DNA of 51,767 nt, from IMG/VR virus record IMGVR_UViG_3300032213_001715, positions 1 to 51,767 of that record. One strand, given 5' to 3'. Source of the stretch: a virus. A program made the position numbers and the translations under genes. Each line of letters starts with the position of its first letter. Within the stretch, counting starts at the first letter, position 1. Positions 7,601 to 16,215 of the stretch are shown piece by piece. The notes under the pieces are model-generated. The model had not been told where the DNA came from. It was given only the letters and a program-made list of their open reading frames with translations, and searched no databases.

Positions 7601-9382
7601 TTATCCTTCACAACTTACACATTCGGGGTCCATCGCCTTTGCTGCAATATCTCCTCTTAAAACTGATTCGGTTCTCATATAGTAAAGTGTCTTAACACCT
7701 TGCTTCCATGCTTCTAAATGAACTTGATTAATCCACTTAGGGTCAGCTGTTGCAGGAAATGCCAAATTTAGGGAAACCGCTTGGTCTATATATTGTTGTC
7801 TTACACCAGCTTGTCTTACTAAATCTAACTGATTGATTTCTTTGAATGTTTTGAATACATCTTTAACTGAACTACATCTATGTGCTCTTTCATCGATTGA
7901 TACTTCTTTACATTCAACTAACTTACCATCTGAAAAACACCATTCATCTAAAAATTCCAAATCTTGTACCGAACCACCATCTGCTAAAATCTTATCCCAT
8001 ACTTCTTTGGTATTTTTTCCAATCTTACGAAGTACTCTTTCCAATTCAGGGTTCTTTCTAATGAAAGTTCCTTTTGATGTTTGTTCCGTAAATACATTAG
8101 CTGCCCAAGGTTCAATACCACTACTTACGTTACCACTCAATTTAGAATTTGATACCGTAGGTGCTACTGCTCTTAAGTGAGTATTACGGAATCCACTTTC
8201 TTTACACCATAGTGGTTCACCATATTCATTTGCCAAATCTCTACTTGCTCTTTCAGATTCAATCTTCAATTGAGAGAAAATCTTACGAGTTTCGAATTGA
8301 GCTTGCAATCCTTCAAATGGTAATCCTTTTTGTTGTAAGTAAGTATGCCACCCTAATACACCTAAACCCAATGCTCTACCTCTTTCTGCTGAACGAACTG
8401 AATTCTCAAATCCTTTCATATTCTTAGCTCTTTGTAAGAACTCTTCTAATACACCATCTAAGAAAATAGTAGATGTATAAACTAAATCAGTATCTTTCCA
8501 CTCATCGTACTTTGCTAAGTTTAATGAACTTAGGCAACAAACAAATGAATGTTGTTCATCGGTATGTAACACAATCTCTGAACATATATTAGTCATATGA
8601 ACTTTCAATCCGTTCTTTTTGTACATTTCAGGATTTGCTTTGTTCACATTTCCTTTATACATAATATATGGTTCACCGGTTGCTTTACGTTTCTGAAGTA
8701 ACTTACCCCATTTACGTCTAGCTTCCGAATCACCCTCTTCTAACTTCTTCATAAATCTATCACTAACTACAACACATTGATGTAAATTTAATGATTGACG
8801 ATTAACATCACCTTTAGGTTCTCTAATCTCTAAGAAATCTTCAAAATCTTTGTGTTCGATTTTAATGTTTACCGATGCTGCTCCTCTACGAACACTTCCT
8901 TGATTGGTTGCGAGTATCGTAGAATCGTATATCTTTGCAAATGGTACAATACCATCAGATGTTCCGTTGCCGGTAATTTTAGAACCCGCAGGTCGTATCA
9001 TATTGATTCCAATACCAACACCACCTCCGTGTTTTGCCAACAGCATCAATTCTAAATTCTTAGAACCGATTTCAAATATACTATCCCCCACATCAATACC
9101 AAAACAAGAGATTGGTAAACCTCTATCTGTACCTGTGTTAGATAATACTGGCGTTGCTAAACATAGCCACCCCTTCCAAATGTAATCAAAGAACGTTGTT
9201 GCCAGTTGTGGTTTTTCCAACCGTTTAGCAACTGCCGTAGCAACTCTCCAATATGCATCTTTTGGTTTTTCTCCTGCTTGCAAATATGTTTTGGATATAG
9301 TTTTTACATATATCTCATTGTTTCCCCAAGATGGAAAATCAACATCAACTTCCCATCCGTATTCTTCTCCGTAATTTTTCAT
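7601..9382 (-). CDS. nrdA: ribonucleoside-diphosphate reductase, large (alpha) subunit, class I
   Basis: This subunit reduces ribonucleoside diphosphates to deoxy forms for phage DNA synthesis. Catalytic residues are visible: the first redox Cys (GLPISCFGI, C93), the N-x-C-x-E centre NICSEI (N265, C267, E269), the second redox Cys in SFVCCLSSLNL (C282/C283), the radical-transfer tyrosine pair LYYMRTES (Y567, Y568), and the C-terminal shuttle CVSC (C588, C591). At 593 aa it is about 160 shorter than E. coli NrdA. The N terminus begins directly in the substrate domain, so the ATP-cone that mediates dATP feedback is missing. Nine bases separate it from NrdB. Confidence 0.96.
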   Translation of the reverse strand: MKNYGEEYGWEVDVDFPSWGNNEIYVKTISKTYLQAGEKPKDAYWRVATAVAKRLEKPQLATTFFDYIWKGWLCLATPVLSNTGTDRGLPISCFGIDVGDSIFEIGSKNLELMLLAKHGGGVGIGINMIRPAGSKITGNGTSDGIVPFAKIYDSTILATNQGSVRRGAASVNIKIEHKDFEDFLEIREPKGDVNRQSLNLHQCVVVSDRFMKKLEEGDSEARRKWGKLLQKRKATGEPYIMYKGNVNKANPEMYKKNGLKVHMTNICSEIVLHTDEQHSFVCCLSSLNLAKYDEWKDTDLVYTSTIFLDGVLEEFLQRAKNMKGFENSVRSAERGRALGLGVLGWHTYLQQKGLPFEGLQAQFETRKIFSQLKIESERASRDLANEYGEPLWCKESGFRNTHLRAVAPTVSNSKLSGNVSSGIEPWAANVFTEQTSKGTFIRKNPELERVLRKIGKNTKEVWDKILADGGSVQDLEFLDEWCFSDGKLVECKEVSIDERAHRCSSVKDVFKTFKEINQLDLVRQAGVRQQYIDQAVSLNLAFPATADPKWINQVHLEAWKQGVKTLYYMRTESVLRGDIAAKAMDPECVSCEG

Positions 9383-9391
9383 AACTTTATT

Positions 9392-10405
9392 TTAAAATAA
9401 ATCATCCCAATTTTCACCTTCTCCTGCTTTTGAATAATCTGTTGGTCTCATTGCAAAGAAATCCGTATGTGTTACTCCACCTGTAAGATGATAAAACCAA
9501 TCTAATTCAGATGCTTTCTTTTCGTTAAACTCAAAATAATCATCTCCACCTTTAATTGGGTTATACCCCAACTCTCCCAATTTCTCATTAACTCTTTTTG
9601 TAATGAATTCTTTTAGGTCATTCTTTTTAAGATTCTCCAAATCACCCATTTCAAAAATCTTATCAATAAATTTGTGTTCTAAATCTCTAATCATTTCAGC
9701 TGCTTTGTAGATATCAGCTTTAGCTTCCTCTACCAATTCAGGAAACTCCTCACACATATGTCTGAATAATTGACAACCCATTTTAGAATGTAGGGATTCA
9801 TCTCTAACACTCCACTTCATTTGTTGTCCAATTCCTTTCAATAGATTTCTCATTTGGAAAGAATATAATACGGCAAATGATGAGTATAATGCCACACCTT
9901 CTGCAAATGCCGAAAAGATGGCAAGTGAACGAGCAACTTCAACTCTAGCCTTATGATTTGTTTGTAAATCTTTAGGAGTCCAATCTGCAGTTGTATTAGT
10001 TAACAACTCAAATCTTTCCTTCATAACTTCATCATGCATAAAACCTGCGAAGTCATCTAATCCTAATGTTTCATTTAGATAAGAATATGCAACTGAATGT
10101 ATTGTTTCTTGAGAACCAAATGCCATTGCCATCTGACGGATTTCATGTTTTGGAAACCATTTGGTAACCATACCTGTCCAATAATCTGATACTGCACATT
10201 CCGTTTGCGCAAATCCTAAAAGGATATTACCAACTAAGTGTTTTTCTTCTTCTGTTAAGTTTTCATTCCAATCCTTCACATCACCCTGCATAGGGATTTC
10301 GGTGTGTAACCAAAATGCCTGCATTTGTTTCAACCAACCTTCATTGTAGTAGTCTGGGTATTCAAATGGTTTGTAGGGGATTCTATCCGTAAATAATTTG
10401 CTCAT
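9392..10405 (-). CDS. nrdB: ribonucleoside-diphosphate reductase, small (beta) subunit, class I
   Basis: This ferritin-like subunit provides the radical for NrdA. Ligand motifs are visible: a first carboxylate in AQTEC (E69), SQETIHSVAY (E100, H103), FAEG (E169) and RDESLHSK (E203, H206). The residue four after H103 is Tyr (Y107), matching the radical Tyr122 of E. coli, so a classical tyrosyl radical is likely. The first ligand appears to be Glu rather than the Asp of E. coli NrdB, and DYWTGM follows it; this resembles a separate NrdB branch. The upstream 124 bases have no host-type promoter matching the N19 pattern and contain inverted repeats. Confidence 0.95.
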   Translation of the reverse strand: MSKLFTDRIPYKPFEYPDYYNEGWLKQMQAFWLHTEIPMQGDVKDWNENLTEEEKHLVGNILLGFAQTECAVSDYWTGMVTKWFPKHEIRQMAMAFGSQETIHSVAYSYLNETLGLDDFAGFMHDEVMKERFELLTNTTADWTPKDLQTNHKARVEVARSLAIFSAFAEGVALYSSFAVLYSFQMRNLLKGIGQQMKWSVRDESLHSKMGCQLFRHMCEEFPELVEEAKADIYKAAEMIRDLEHKFIDKIFEMGDLENLKKNDLKEFITKRVNEKLGELGYNPIKGGDDYFEFNEKKASELDWFYHLTGGVTHTDFFAMRPTDYSKAGEGENWDDLF

Positions 10406-10529
10406 AGTGTAATCTTTATTATGTGTTTATTCAATAAGGTAAGAATAAATACATCATATATCCTAAAAAATTTTCGGTTCTTTAGAAAATTTTTATAGTC
10501 TAATTTCTTTAGTTTTCTATAGAAAATTT
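10406..10529. repeat. AT-rich intergenic region with inverted repeats
   Basis: This is one of the two longest gene-free stretches. AAAAATTTTC (10466-10475) and GAAAATTTTT (10485-10494) form a 10-bp stem with a 9-base loop. Just beyond is a perfect 14-base palindrome, TTTTCTATAGAAAA (10513-10526), sharing the AGAAAATTTTT core. On the coding strand they follow the 109-aa gene and precede NrdB. They could be a weak terminator, an operator pair or an mRNA-processing hairpin. No promoter of either class is clear, although GTATTTATT (about 10444-10452) is a degraded relative of the late box. Confidence 0.5.
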
Positions 10530-10859
10530 TTAATCTTCTATTTCACCTACATTTATATCTTCCTCATTATCATCATCTTCTTCTTCTGTAAAGATTGGAT
10601 ACTCTGCAAATATAGTTGGAGTTATATCATCTCCATCATCATTGGTTATCTTTAAAGTCAAAATGTTTTTATCAATATATTCAGCTGCTTCCGATTCATC
10701 TAGACCTGATTGAATTAATATTTCTACAATTAAATCATAGTGATATATAATTTTGGCCGAATTTACTTCGTATCCTATAATTGCATCATCTAATCCTTCT
10801 AAAATCGCCATGCCGGTCGATACATCATTAATAACATTTAGTTGTTCTTGTGTTAACAT
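10530..10859 (-). CDS. small acidic phage protein, widespread family of unknown function
   Basis: This 109-aa product has an N-terminal part of the form LEGLDDAIIGYE, then IIYHYDLIVEILIQSGLDESEAAEYIDKNIL. I recognise this arrangement (a DD-A-(I/F)-(I/L)-G motif, a Tyr-Asp strand, a helix ending in EA-x2-(Y/F)-I-(D/E)-x-N) from many small uncharacterised phage proteins. The last 20 residues are almost all Asp/Glu, which could mimic nucleic acid or act as a flexible tail. It lies 12 bases after the helicase gene and should be co-transcribed with it. Confidence 0.7.
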   Translation of the reverse strand: MLTQEQLNVINDVSTGMAILEGLDDAIIGYEVNSAKIIYHYDLIVEILIQSGLDESEAAEYIDKNILTLKITNDDGDDITPTIFAEYPIFTEEEDDDNEEDINVGEIED

Positions 10860-10871
10860 ATAATATATTTT

Positions 10872-12233
10872 TTATCCCATATTGTCTACATATTTTTTAT
10901 GTAGTAGTTGTTTTTGTAATAACTCTCCATTTTTACTCTCCTTACTTGCTATAATTCCATTTGATGAATTCGCCGCATATACTTCAATGATACCTTTGTT
11001 AGTGTTCATTTTTGCAGGAAAGGTTAACCCATCCGGTCCAAATCTATTTTTCATAACGTGGAATCTAGCGGTATCATTCAACTTATCAGTATCCTTTCTA
11101 CTAACTGATATGATTAAATCTGCGTTCATTACTTTTGCATAACTATCCGCAATTTTATCAGCATGAATCACATCACTTTCAATCGCACTTCTATTAGTTT
11201 GAGATGCAGTCCAAATTGGTATCTGATACTCGCCTCCCATTGCTCTTAAATCAATATAGATACCACCTTGTTCCTGATAATCTGAATTGTTTTTTGAATT
11301 AACCGAAATTAATAAATCAGCGTAGTCTATAATTATTAAATCCGGCTGAAATTTGGTCGAACGAACCATATCAATGTGTGCCGCAATTGTGTTTGCAGTA
11401 ATACCCTTTGGTGGATAATATTTAATCATCAATCCACCTTTTAGTTTATCTACCTTATCCTTAATTTGTTCTTTATTATCTCTTAACTCAGATGATGGGA
11501 TACCGGTAAAGATTGTATCATATCTTTGCCCAACATAGTTCTGTGTAAGTTCTAATGTATAGTGTAATACATTCTTCCCCTGTCTAACTGCTTCCGCACC
11601 AATGTGGCAAAGAACCCAAGTCTTACCAACTCCAGATGGTGCAACAATTACTCCTAACTCACCAGGCCCTAATCCTCCATCTATTAACTCATCGATAACA
11701 TCCCAATTAGTTTTAACGGTTCTTCTATTAACCTCTTCAAAACGAACTTCTATATCTTCTTTGTAATCTAATCCTAAATCATTTGTTTGCCCAACTTTAA
11801 CCGCATCTCTTACTAATTTTTCAATCTTATCAAATTGACCCGTTTGTAATAGGTCAACTGAGGTAAGGATAACATTTTTAAAGTTTTGATTTTTACAGAA
11901 TGTTACGAATTCATTCTTAACCCATTCGGAATCCCCACCACTTTGAAGAGCGTAAATTGCTTTTAACTGAGTGAGAACATTTTGTTGAAGTGCCTTATCG
12001 GTAATTTTTTGTATCTCCGTTTTAAAGAAATCAGTAGTAGGAGTATTTTTGTATTTAGAAAAATATTTACGGGTTATATCAACTACCCATTTATTAGTAT
12101 CAGATTCAAAATACTTTGTTTCCAAAATATCCGAAACTTGCTCTAAGAAAGGTCTATCTGTTACTAAATTGGTTACCACTTTTGTTTGGTAACTCTGTCC
12201 GTATTTTGCTAAATTATCTACCGATTCACTCAT
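10872..12233 (-). CDS. gp41: replicative DNA helicase (T4 gp41 / DnaB-like)
   Basis: This is a RecA-fold hexameric helicase that unwinds the fork 5'-3'. The N-terminal ~165 residues are helical, as in the DnaB N domain/linker. The C-terminal motor has Walker A APSGVGKT (198-205), the H1a segment HYTLELTQ with its catalytic Glu, Walker B DLIIIDYADLL (about 297-307) and the H3 sensor WTASQTNRSA. It lies between the 5' nuclease and the 109-aa gene. The promoter -7 element ends only 4 bases before the ATG, so the mRNA is probably leaderless or nearly so. No alternative in-frame ATG occurs nearby, so the listed start is kept. Confidence 0.94.
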   Translation of the reverse strand: MSESVDNLAKYGQSYQTKVVTNLVTDRPFLEQVSDILETKYFESDTNKWVVDITRKYFSKYKNTPTTDFFKTEIQKITDKALQQNVLTQLKAIYALQSGGDSEWVKNEFVTFCKNQNFKNVILTSVDLLQTGQFDKIEKLVRDAVKVGQTNDLGLDYKEDIEVRFEEVNRRTVKTNWDVIDELIDGGLGPGELGVIVAPSGVGKTWVLCHIGAEAVRQGKNVLHYTLELTQNYVGQRYDTIFTGIPSSELRDNKEQIKDKVDKLKGGLMIKYYPPKGITANTIAAHIDMVRSTKFQPDLIIIDYADLLISVNSKNNSDYQEQGGIYIDLRAMGGEYQIPIWTASQTNRSAIESDVIHADKIADSYAKVMNADLIISVSRKDTDKLNDTARFHVMKNRFGPDGLTFPAKMNTNKGIIEVYAANSSNGIIASKESKNGELLQKQLLHKKYVDNMG

Positions 12234-12237
12234 ACCA

Positions 12238-12269
12238 CAAATATAAGATTAAAATTTGGAATTTCCAAA
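12238..12269 (-). promoter_or_regulatory. Bacteroidota-type promoter for helicase
   Basis: The coding strand reads TTTGG (12265-12269), 19 bases, TATATTTG (12238-12245). The -33 box lies in an inverted repeat AATTTGGAA-N-TTCCAAATT. Transcription would start at or within a few bases of the helicase ATG. Confidence 0.82.
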
Positions 12270-12272
12270 TTA

Positions 12273-13316
12273 TTATAAAACTAAATTACCGAATGATGAC
12301 CTCAGCCAATCATTAACATCGCCCCAATTTTGTAGTATCTTATATTTCATCCCAAACCCAATGAATTTCATTTTATCCAATGGTTCAACTGATTCAGTAA
12401 ATCTGTCGTTTATTTTAAGTTTGGTAATCCCGCTAATATCCGGGTCTTCCAATTGCATTATTTGGAAATTTCTTTCGATTATTTTTTTACTATCTAAAAT
12501 GGTTTGAAAAACTTTGTATTCCCCCTTTTGTTCCTCTGCTAATCTCATCAGTTCATCCACTGTCAATCTAACATCAGTTTCTAATACGGGTAATCTCTTA
12601 AGGAGTGTTTTTAATCCACACCCTTTTACACCATCTATGTTATCGGATTTATCACCATCCATTACTCTATACCATATAAAGTTTTCAGCGTGAACTCCGT
12701 ATAATTCTTTTAATTTATCCTTATCAATTTTTTGTTTCTTCAACGGATTCCAAACGTGGATATTATCCGAAACTAATTGTAAGAAATCTTTATCCGATGA
12801 AAGAATTAATGCTCCTTCTCCTTCATCTTCTTTGATAACTTGTTTAGCCAAATAACCGATTACATCATCTGCTTCTATGTTATCATATATCATTGTAGTT
12901 ACCGGCAATACCCCTAAGATATTAGCCAATGAACTCAATTGCCTTCTCAAACTTACTTGCTCATCTTCTTCACTCATCATATCATCATACTGACGATTGA
13001 CTCTGAATTTAACTTTTCTATCCGCTTTGTAATTTGAAAATACTTCTTTTCTTTTTTGTGAACCACCCTTACCATCAAATATTACTACTACTCTAGTAGG
13101 GTTTTCCTGGCGTATAACTGCTCCTAATGATTTTAGGAATCCAACCATACCACCTGTATGTTCTCCATCTTCGTTCATTGTAGGATTTGTACTCCAACAA
13201 CGGAAGAACATATTTAGCCCATCCACAAATAACACCTTAGAATTTCTAGTTCTAAGGTGTTTAGTGGTATGTTCCAAATTTACTTCATCTAATAAATTCT
13301 TGTATTTGTTATTCAC
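12273..13316 (-). CDS. 5'-3' exonuclease / flap endonuclease (T4 RNase H-like)
   Basis: This 347-aa member of the FEN/5' nuclease family would remove RNA primers and flaps from lagging-strand fragments. Metal-binding motifs: FVDGLNMFFR (D32), VIFDG (D81) followed by KRKEVFSNYKADR, NIEADDVIGYL (E148, D150, D151), LSSDKDFLQL (D175, D177), and the H3TH motif GDKSDNIDGVKGCGLKTLL (D222, D225). The start codon is GTG, sharing one base with the UvsX stop (TAGTG). The next in-frame Met is N36-M inside the first motif, so the GTG start is effectively required. It ends just before the helicase promoter. Confidence 0.92.
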   Translation of the reverse strand: MNNKYKNLLDEVNLEHTTKHLRTRNSKVLFVDGLNMFFRCWSTNPTMNEDGEHTGGMVGFLKSLGAVIRQENPTRVVVIFDGKGGSQKRKEVFSNYKADRKVKFRVNRQYDDMMSEEDEQVSLRRQLSSLANILGVLPVTTMIYDNIEADDVIGYLAKQVIKEDEGEGALILSSDKDFLQLVSDNIHVWNPLKKQKIDKDKLKELYGVHAENFIWYRVMDGDKSDNIDGVKGCGLKTLLKRLPVLETDVRLTVDELMRLAEEQKGEYKVFQTILDSKKIIERNFQIMQLEDPDISGITKLKINDRFTESVEPLDKMKFIGFGMKYKILQNWGDVNDWLRSSFGNLVL

Positions 13317-14434
13317 TATTCTACTTCGTTTGGTAAATTTGTATCAACTTCCATTGCTTCAATATCGTATGTATCCTTTTTATATTGAAGAATAGTCGTC
13401 TCACAAATCTTTTTATAAATTTGGTCTCTTAACTCAGGCTTTTCTTGCATCATTACAATAAAATCCTTTGATTGGAATTTAATAACTTCACCTGAATCAG
13501 TATCTACATACTCATACCAAGCTCCGCCTTGCTTAACTAACTTATTATCTTTCAATACAGTCAGCCAGCTACCATAGTTATCGATACCTCTATCGAAATA
13601 GATTTCAAAATCTGCTGAACGAAGTGGTGGCCCTAATCGGTTCTTAACCACTTGTGCTCTTACTGAGATTCCTACAACTTTATCCGTTCCACCAATTTTA
13701 GTTTTAATTTGACCAACGTTCTTCAATCTTAAACGAACTGATGCGTGGAAAGCCAAAGCCTTACCACCACTCGTTGTCCAAGGGTCACCGAACATTACTC
13801 CTAACTTTTGTCTTAATTGGTTTGTGAAGATAACTGCAATTTTCTGTCTACCAATTACATTGGTAATCTTTCTCATTGCCTTAGATATGATAATAGCTTT
13901 ATCGGTTGCATAACCGTCTTTATCATAATCCGATTCCATCTCTTTCTTAGTAGAAGCCGCCGCAACGGAATCCACAACGATTGTTACTAATCTATCTTTG
14001 TCAGATGTTCTAACTTTTTCAATGATTGTTTCAATTGTTTCAAAAATATCCTCAACTGTATCTACACTTACATATAGAAGTTTGGATACATCTACTCCAA
14101 TTGCATCAAAGAACTCTCTACTTACCGCAGTTTCAGTATCAATCAATACTGCAACTCCACCTTGCTTTTGAGTTTCCGCTAAGATGTGGGCAGAGAGTAA
14201 TGATTTACCACTCTGCTCCAAACCTGTGATTTCAGTAATTCTACCAACAGGTATTCCACCATACGGGCGATTAGAAATAGCAACGTCCATCATAGCTGCT
14301 CCGGTTGAAATCCACCCATTTACATTGGTTGGTGCTCCATCGGAATCATCATCTAAGAAGAAAGCGATTTTTTGGTCTTTGTTTTTCTTGTTCAGACTAT
14401 CGACCAGAATATCTGCTAAATCAGTTTTTGCCAT
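13316..14434 (-). CDS. uvsX: UvsX/RecA-family recombinase
   Basis: This 372-aa protein drives strand exchange and recombination-dependent replication. Walker A is GLEQSGKS (71-78). The catalytic Glu follows in IDTETAVS. Walker B lies in VTIVVDSVAAAS, and the L2/Gln region reads FTNQLRQKLGVMFGDPWTTS with GGKALAFHASVRLRL after it, as in RecA and UvsX. The C terminus is acidic, a feature of recombinase tails. It follows the SSB gene after 16 bases and overlaps the nuclease gene by one base, making a gp32-uvsX-nuclease transcription unit. The mediator UvsY is not recognised in the window. Confidence 0.95.
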   Translation of the reverse strand: MAKTDLADILVDSLNKKNKDQKIAFFLDDDSDGAPTNVNGWISTGAAMMDVAISNRPYGGIPVGRITEITGLEQSGKSLLSAHILAETQKQGGVAVLIDTETAVSREFFDAIGVDVSKLLYVSVDTVEDIFETIETIIEKVRTSDKDRLVTIVVDSVAAASTKKEMESDYDKDGYATDKAIIISKAMRKITNVIGRQKIAVIFTNQLRQKLGVMFGDPWTTSGGKALAFHASVRLRLKNVGQIKTKIGGTDKVVGISVRAQVVKNRLGPPLRSADFEIYFDRGIDNYGSWLTVLKDNKLVKQGGAWYEYVDTDSGEVIKFQSKDFIVMMQEKPELRDQIYKKICETTILQYKKDTYDIEAMEVDTNLPNEVE

Positions 14435-14450
14435 AATTTATAACTTGTTA

Positions 14451-15326
14451 TTATTTGAATAAATCTTCGAATGCATCCGCAACTTGTTGAGTTGTTTTGG
14501 ATACAGGGGTTGATGGTGTTTCATCCCAAGGTAACTCTTGTTGAGTAGCCTTTTGTGGAATCTCATCATCTAATTGGTGAGGCTTTGTATCAAAATCAAA
14601 TGAATCACTTACACTCTTTTCTGTTTTAGCCACAAGTGTTTCTTGTGTAGCAGATGGTGTACCCTCATCAGTTGTGTTTCCAGCTAACCAATTTTCTAAG
14701 ATTTTCTTCAACTCATCATATGACAATTCTGAGTAGATAGTGGTGATTTCTTTTTCGTTACCAATCAACTCCTTAATCTTCTCATCGTTTTCATGCAACT
14801 TAGTAGTTGTAGGTTTAACTCTGATAGTAGTAGTTGGGTAAGATGCTCCACCTTCCGCTGCTGCATAATCTACGACGATATCTCTACCACTAAAAGGGTC
14901 TGATAAATCACCGTAATCTGGGTCTGCGAAATAACCCAATAATTCTTGATAAACAGTTTTACCGAATCCCCAAAACTTAACACCTTCATTTTCCTGACCT
15001 CTTACGATTACGGGAACAAAAGTTCTTAATTTTGGCTCCATTTTCTTAGCTTCGCGGTAATCATCCTTTCCACCCATTCTCTTAAGTTTTTCTGCAAACT
15101 CTACGATTGGGTCAGGTCTTCCGAATGAAGCTGGTGATAAATAGGATTTGTTGTTGATGTTGTAGTGAAAATACAATTCAATAAAAGGAATATCCTTGTT
15201 GAATTTGTAAGGTACTAAACGGATTTGGTGTTTACCAACTGTTGGCTTCCATAGTGAGTCAGCCGTTTTCTGTGTGCCCTGAAGTTTGTTCAGACGGGCT
15301 CTGATTGCATCAATGTTTGTTGACAT
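14451..15326 (-). CDS. gp32: single-stranded DNA-binding protein (T4 gp32-like)
   Basis: The 291-aa protein has the three-part layout of gp32. A short basic N terminus (DAIRARLNKLQG) would serve cooperative self-binding. The OB-fold core runs from about residues 25 to 190 (GKHQIRLVPYKF, LYFHYNI, FWGFGKTVYQELLGYF). A linker leads to an acidic C-terminal tail (ELPWDETP and QQVADAFEDLFK), which recruits partner proteins. The zinc-binding His/Cys set of T4 gp32 is not present, as in other distant relatives. Both a host-type promoter and a late-type box lie upstream, which matches the need for SSB throughout infection. Confidence 0.88.
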   Translation of the reverse strand: MSTNIDAIRARLNKLQGTQKTADSLWKPTVGKHQIRLVPYKFNKDIPFIELYFHYNINNKSYLSPASFGRPDPIVEFAEKLKRMGGKDDYREAKKMEPKLRTFVPVIVRGQENEGVKFWGFGKTVYQELLGYFADPDYGDLSDPFSGRDIVVDYAAAEGGASYPTTTIRVKPTTTKLHENDEKIKELIGNEKEITTIYSELSYDELKKILENWLAGNTTDEGTPSATQETLVAKTEKSVSDSFDFDTKPHQLDDEIPQKATQQELPWDETPSTPVSKTTQQVADAFEDLFK

Positions 15327-15372
15327 GCTTTATTTGTTTTATGGTTTAAAAATTAAGTTTAATGTTTATAGA

Positions 15373-15381
15373 TATAAATAT
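15373..15381 (-). promoter_or_regulatory. late-type promoter box upstream of gp32
   Basis: The coding strand reads ATATTTATA, in the context GTAGATATTTATATC, 46 bases before the gp32 ATG. The plus strand reads TATAAATAT. It lies downstream of the host-type promoter, so the gene appears to have two promoters. Confidence 0.55.
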
Positions 15382-15402
15382 CTACAAGTAATAAACTTAG
15401 AA

Positions 15403-15434
15403 CAAAGATACACTATTATATCGAATATTCCAAG
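15403..15434 (-). promoter_or_regulatory. Bacteroidota-type promoter for gp32-uvsX-nuclease
   Basis: The coding strand reads CTTGG (15430-15434), 19 bases, TATCTTTG (15403-15410). The -7 box matches the consensus exactly and the -33 box has one substitution. The 129-base gap between the 97-aa gene and gp32 contains only this promoter, the late-type box and A/T-rich sequence. Confidence 0.8.
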
Positions 15435-15455
15435 CTTTTTTAAATATTTTTTTTA

Positions 15456-15749
15456 CTAAAATATTTCGTCTTCTAACTCTTTGAGATTCAATTCATTACA
15501 ACCCTTATTATCCTTACATTTTTTGTAAGCATCGTATAATTTTTTATGGCGGTTGATTCTTTGAAGAACATACCACCCATCATCATTTGTGGTGTAAATA
15601 GATTCCCATAGAGTTAAATTCTCTGAATATGGGTGTGGTTGATTCTGTGCCCAATTTTTAGCAGCAGTAAAGCCTTTTGGGGTTGCAGGAAATTCTCCTT
15701 TAGGTGTAGGAGTAAAAAATGAGATTAGTTTGCGTAGTAGGTTTTTCAT
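15456..15749 (-). CDS. hypothetical protein (97 aa)
   Basis: This small basic protein begins with an amphipathic or weakly hydrophobic stretch (MKNLLRKLISFFT), then a proline-rich turn (PTPKGEFPATPKGF), and a Trp-containing body with WYVLQRINRHKKLYDAYKKC. Two cysteines flank a basic loop (KKCKDNKGCNE). No family is recognised. It is preceded by both a host-type promoter and a late-type box, an arrangement shared with gp32, so it may be needed in both phases. Confidence 0.55.
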   Translation of the reverse strand: MKNLLRKLISFFTPTPKGEFPATPKGFTAAKNWAQNQPHPYSENLTLWESIYTTNDDGWYVLQRINRHKKLYDAYKKCKDNKGCNELNLKELEDEIF

Positions 15750-15774
15750 GAAACGGAAGGAGTTGGAATTCCCC

Positions 15775-15783
15775 TATAAATAT
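15775..15783 (-). promoter_or_regulatory. late-type promoter box upstream of 97-aa gene
   Basis: The coding strand reads ATATTTATA followed by GGGG, 25 bases before the ATG at 15747-15749. It lies just downstream of the host-type -7 box. Confidence 0.55.
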
Positions 15784-15786
15784 ATA

Positions 15787-15817
15787 CAAATATACGAAAA
15801 CAATTACTTTACCCAAC
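15787..15817 (-). promoter_or_regulatory. Bacteroidota-type promoter (relaxed spacing) for 97-aa gene
   Basis: The coding strand reads GTTGG (15813-15817), 18 bases, TATATTTG (15787-15794). The -7 box is exact, and the spacing is one base shorter than in the other copies. The -33 box falls inside the last codons of the YbaN-like gene. Confidence 0.6.
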
Positions 15818-16214
15818 CTATTTTTTTACCTTCTTTTTTTCTTCTTTCCCACTCTTCTTCTGAACCTGGAAATCTCCATGCCCACACTATCCAAAACAAC
15901 ATAAATCCTCCTATACCAATTAATGCCGCAGGTTTATGTAATGTAAATAATAGAATCGTATAACTGATAATCATAGTGATGACCATTATCCACTTAACCT
16001 TTGTTGGATAGATACTCTTCTCTTCCCAACGAATTAGATAAGGTGAAAATTTAGGATGAGTATGTAACCAATGATTTAACTTTGGCGAACTCTTAGCAAA
16101 CGCCCATGCCGCTAATATAACGAATGTGGTCATTGGTACACCGGGTACAATTGCTCCAATATAAGCACACCCTACAAAAAATAGCCCTAAGGCTCTCCAT
16201 AACCATATTTTCAT
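15804..16214 (-). CDS. YbaN-family (DUF454) inner-membrane protein
   Basis: The 136-aa protein matches the DUF454/YbaN pattern. An N-terminal membrane helix contains GCAYIGAIVPGVPMTTFVILAA, the usual G-x-(I/V)-x-P-x-(L/V)-P-T-T-x-F signature. It is followed by FAKSSPKLNHWLHTHPKFSPY (soluble loop) and two further hydrophobic helices (about residues 75-112). The tail is strongly basic (RRKKEGKKIG). The family's function is unknown. A host-derived membrane protein in a phage may alter the envelope or energy state during infection. Its ATG is one base after the stop of the 57-aa gene. Confidence 0.85.
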   Translation of the reverse strand: MKIWLWRALGLFFVGCAYIGAIVPGVPMTTFVILAAWAFAKSSPKLNHWLHTHPKFSPYLIRWEEKSIYPTKVKWIMVITMIISYTILLFTLHKPAALIGIGGFMLFWIVWAWRFPGSEEEWERRKKEGKKIGWVK

Positions 16215-16215
16215 T

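Noticed and set aside
15435-15465. A terminator after the 97-aa gene (AAATATTTT / AAAATATTT repeat)
   Set aside because: The stem is pure A/T and on the coding strand is followed by A rather than T residues.
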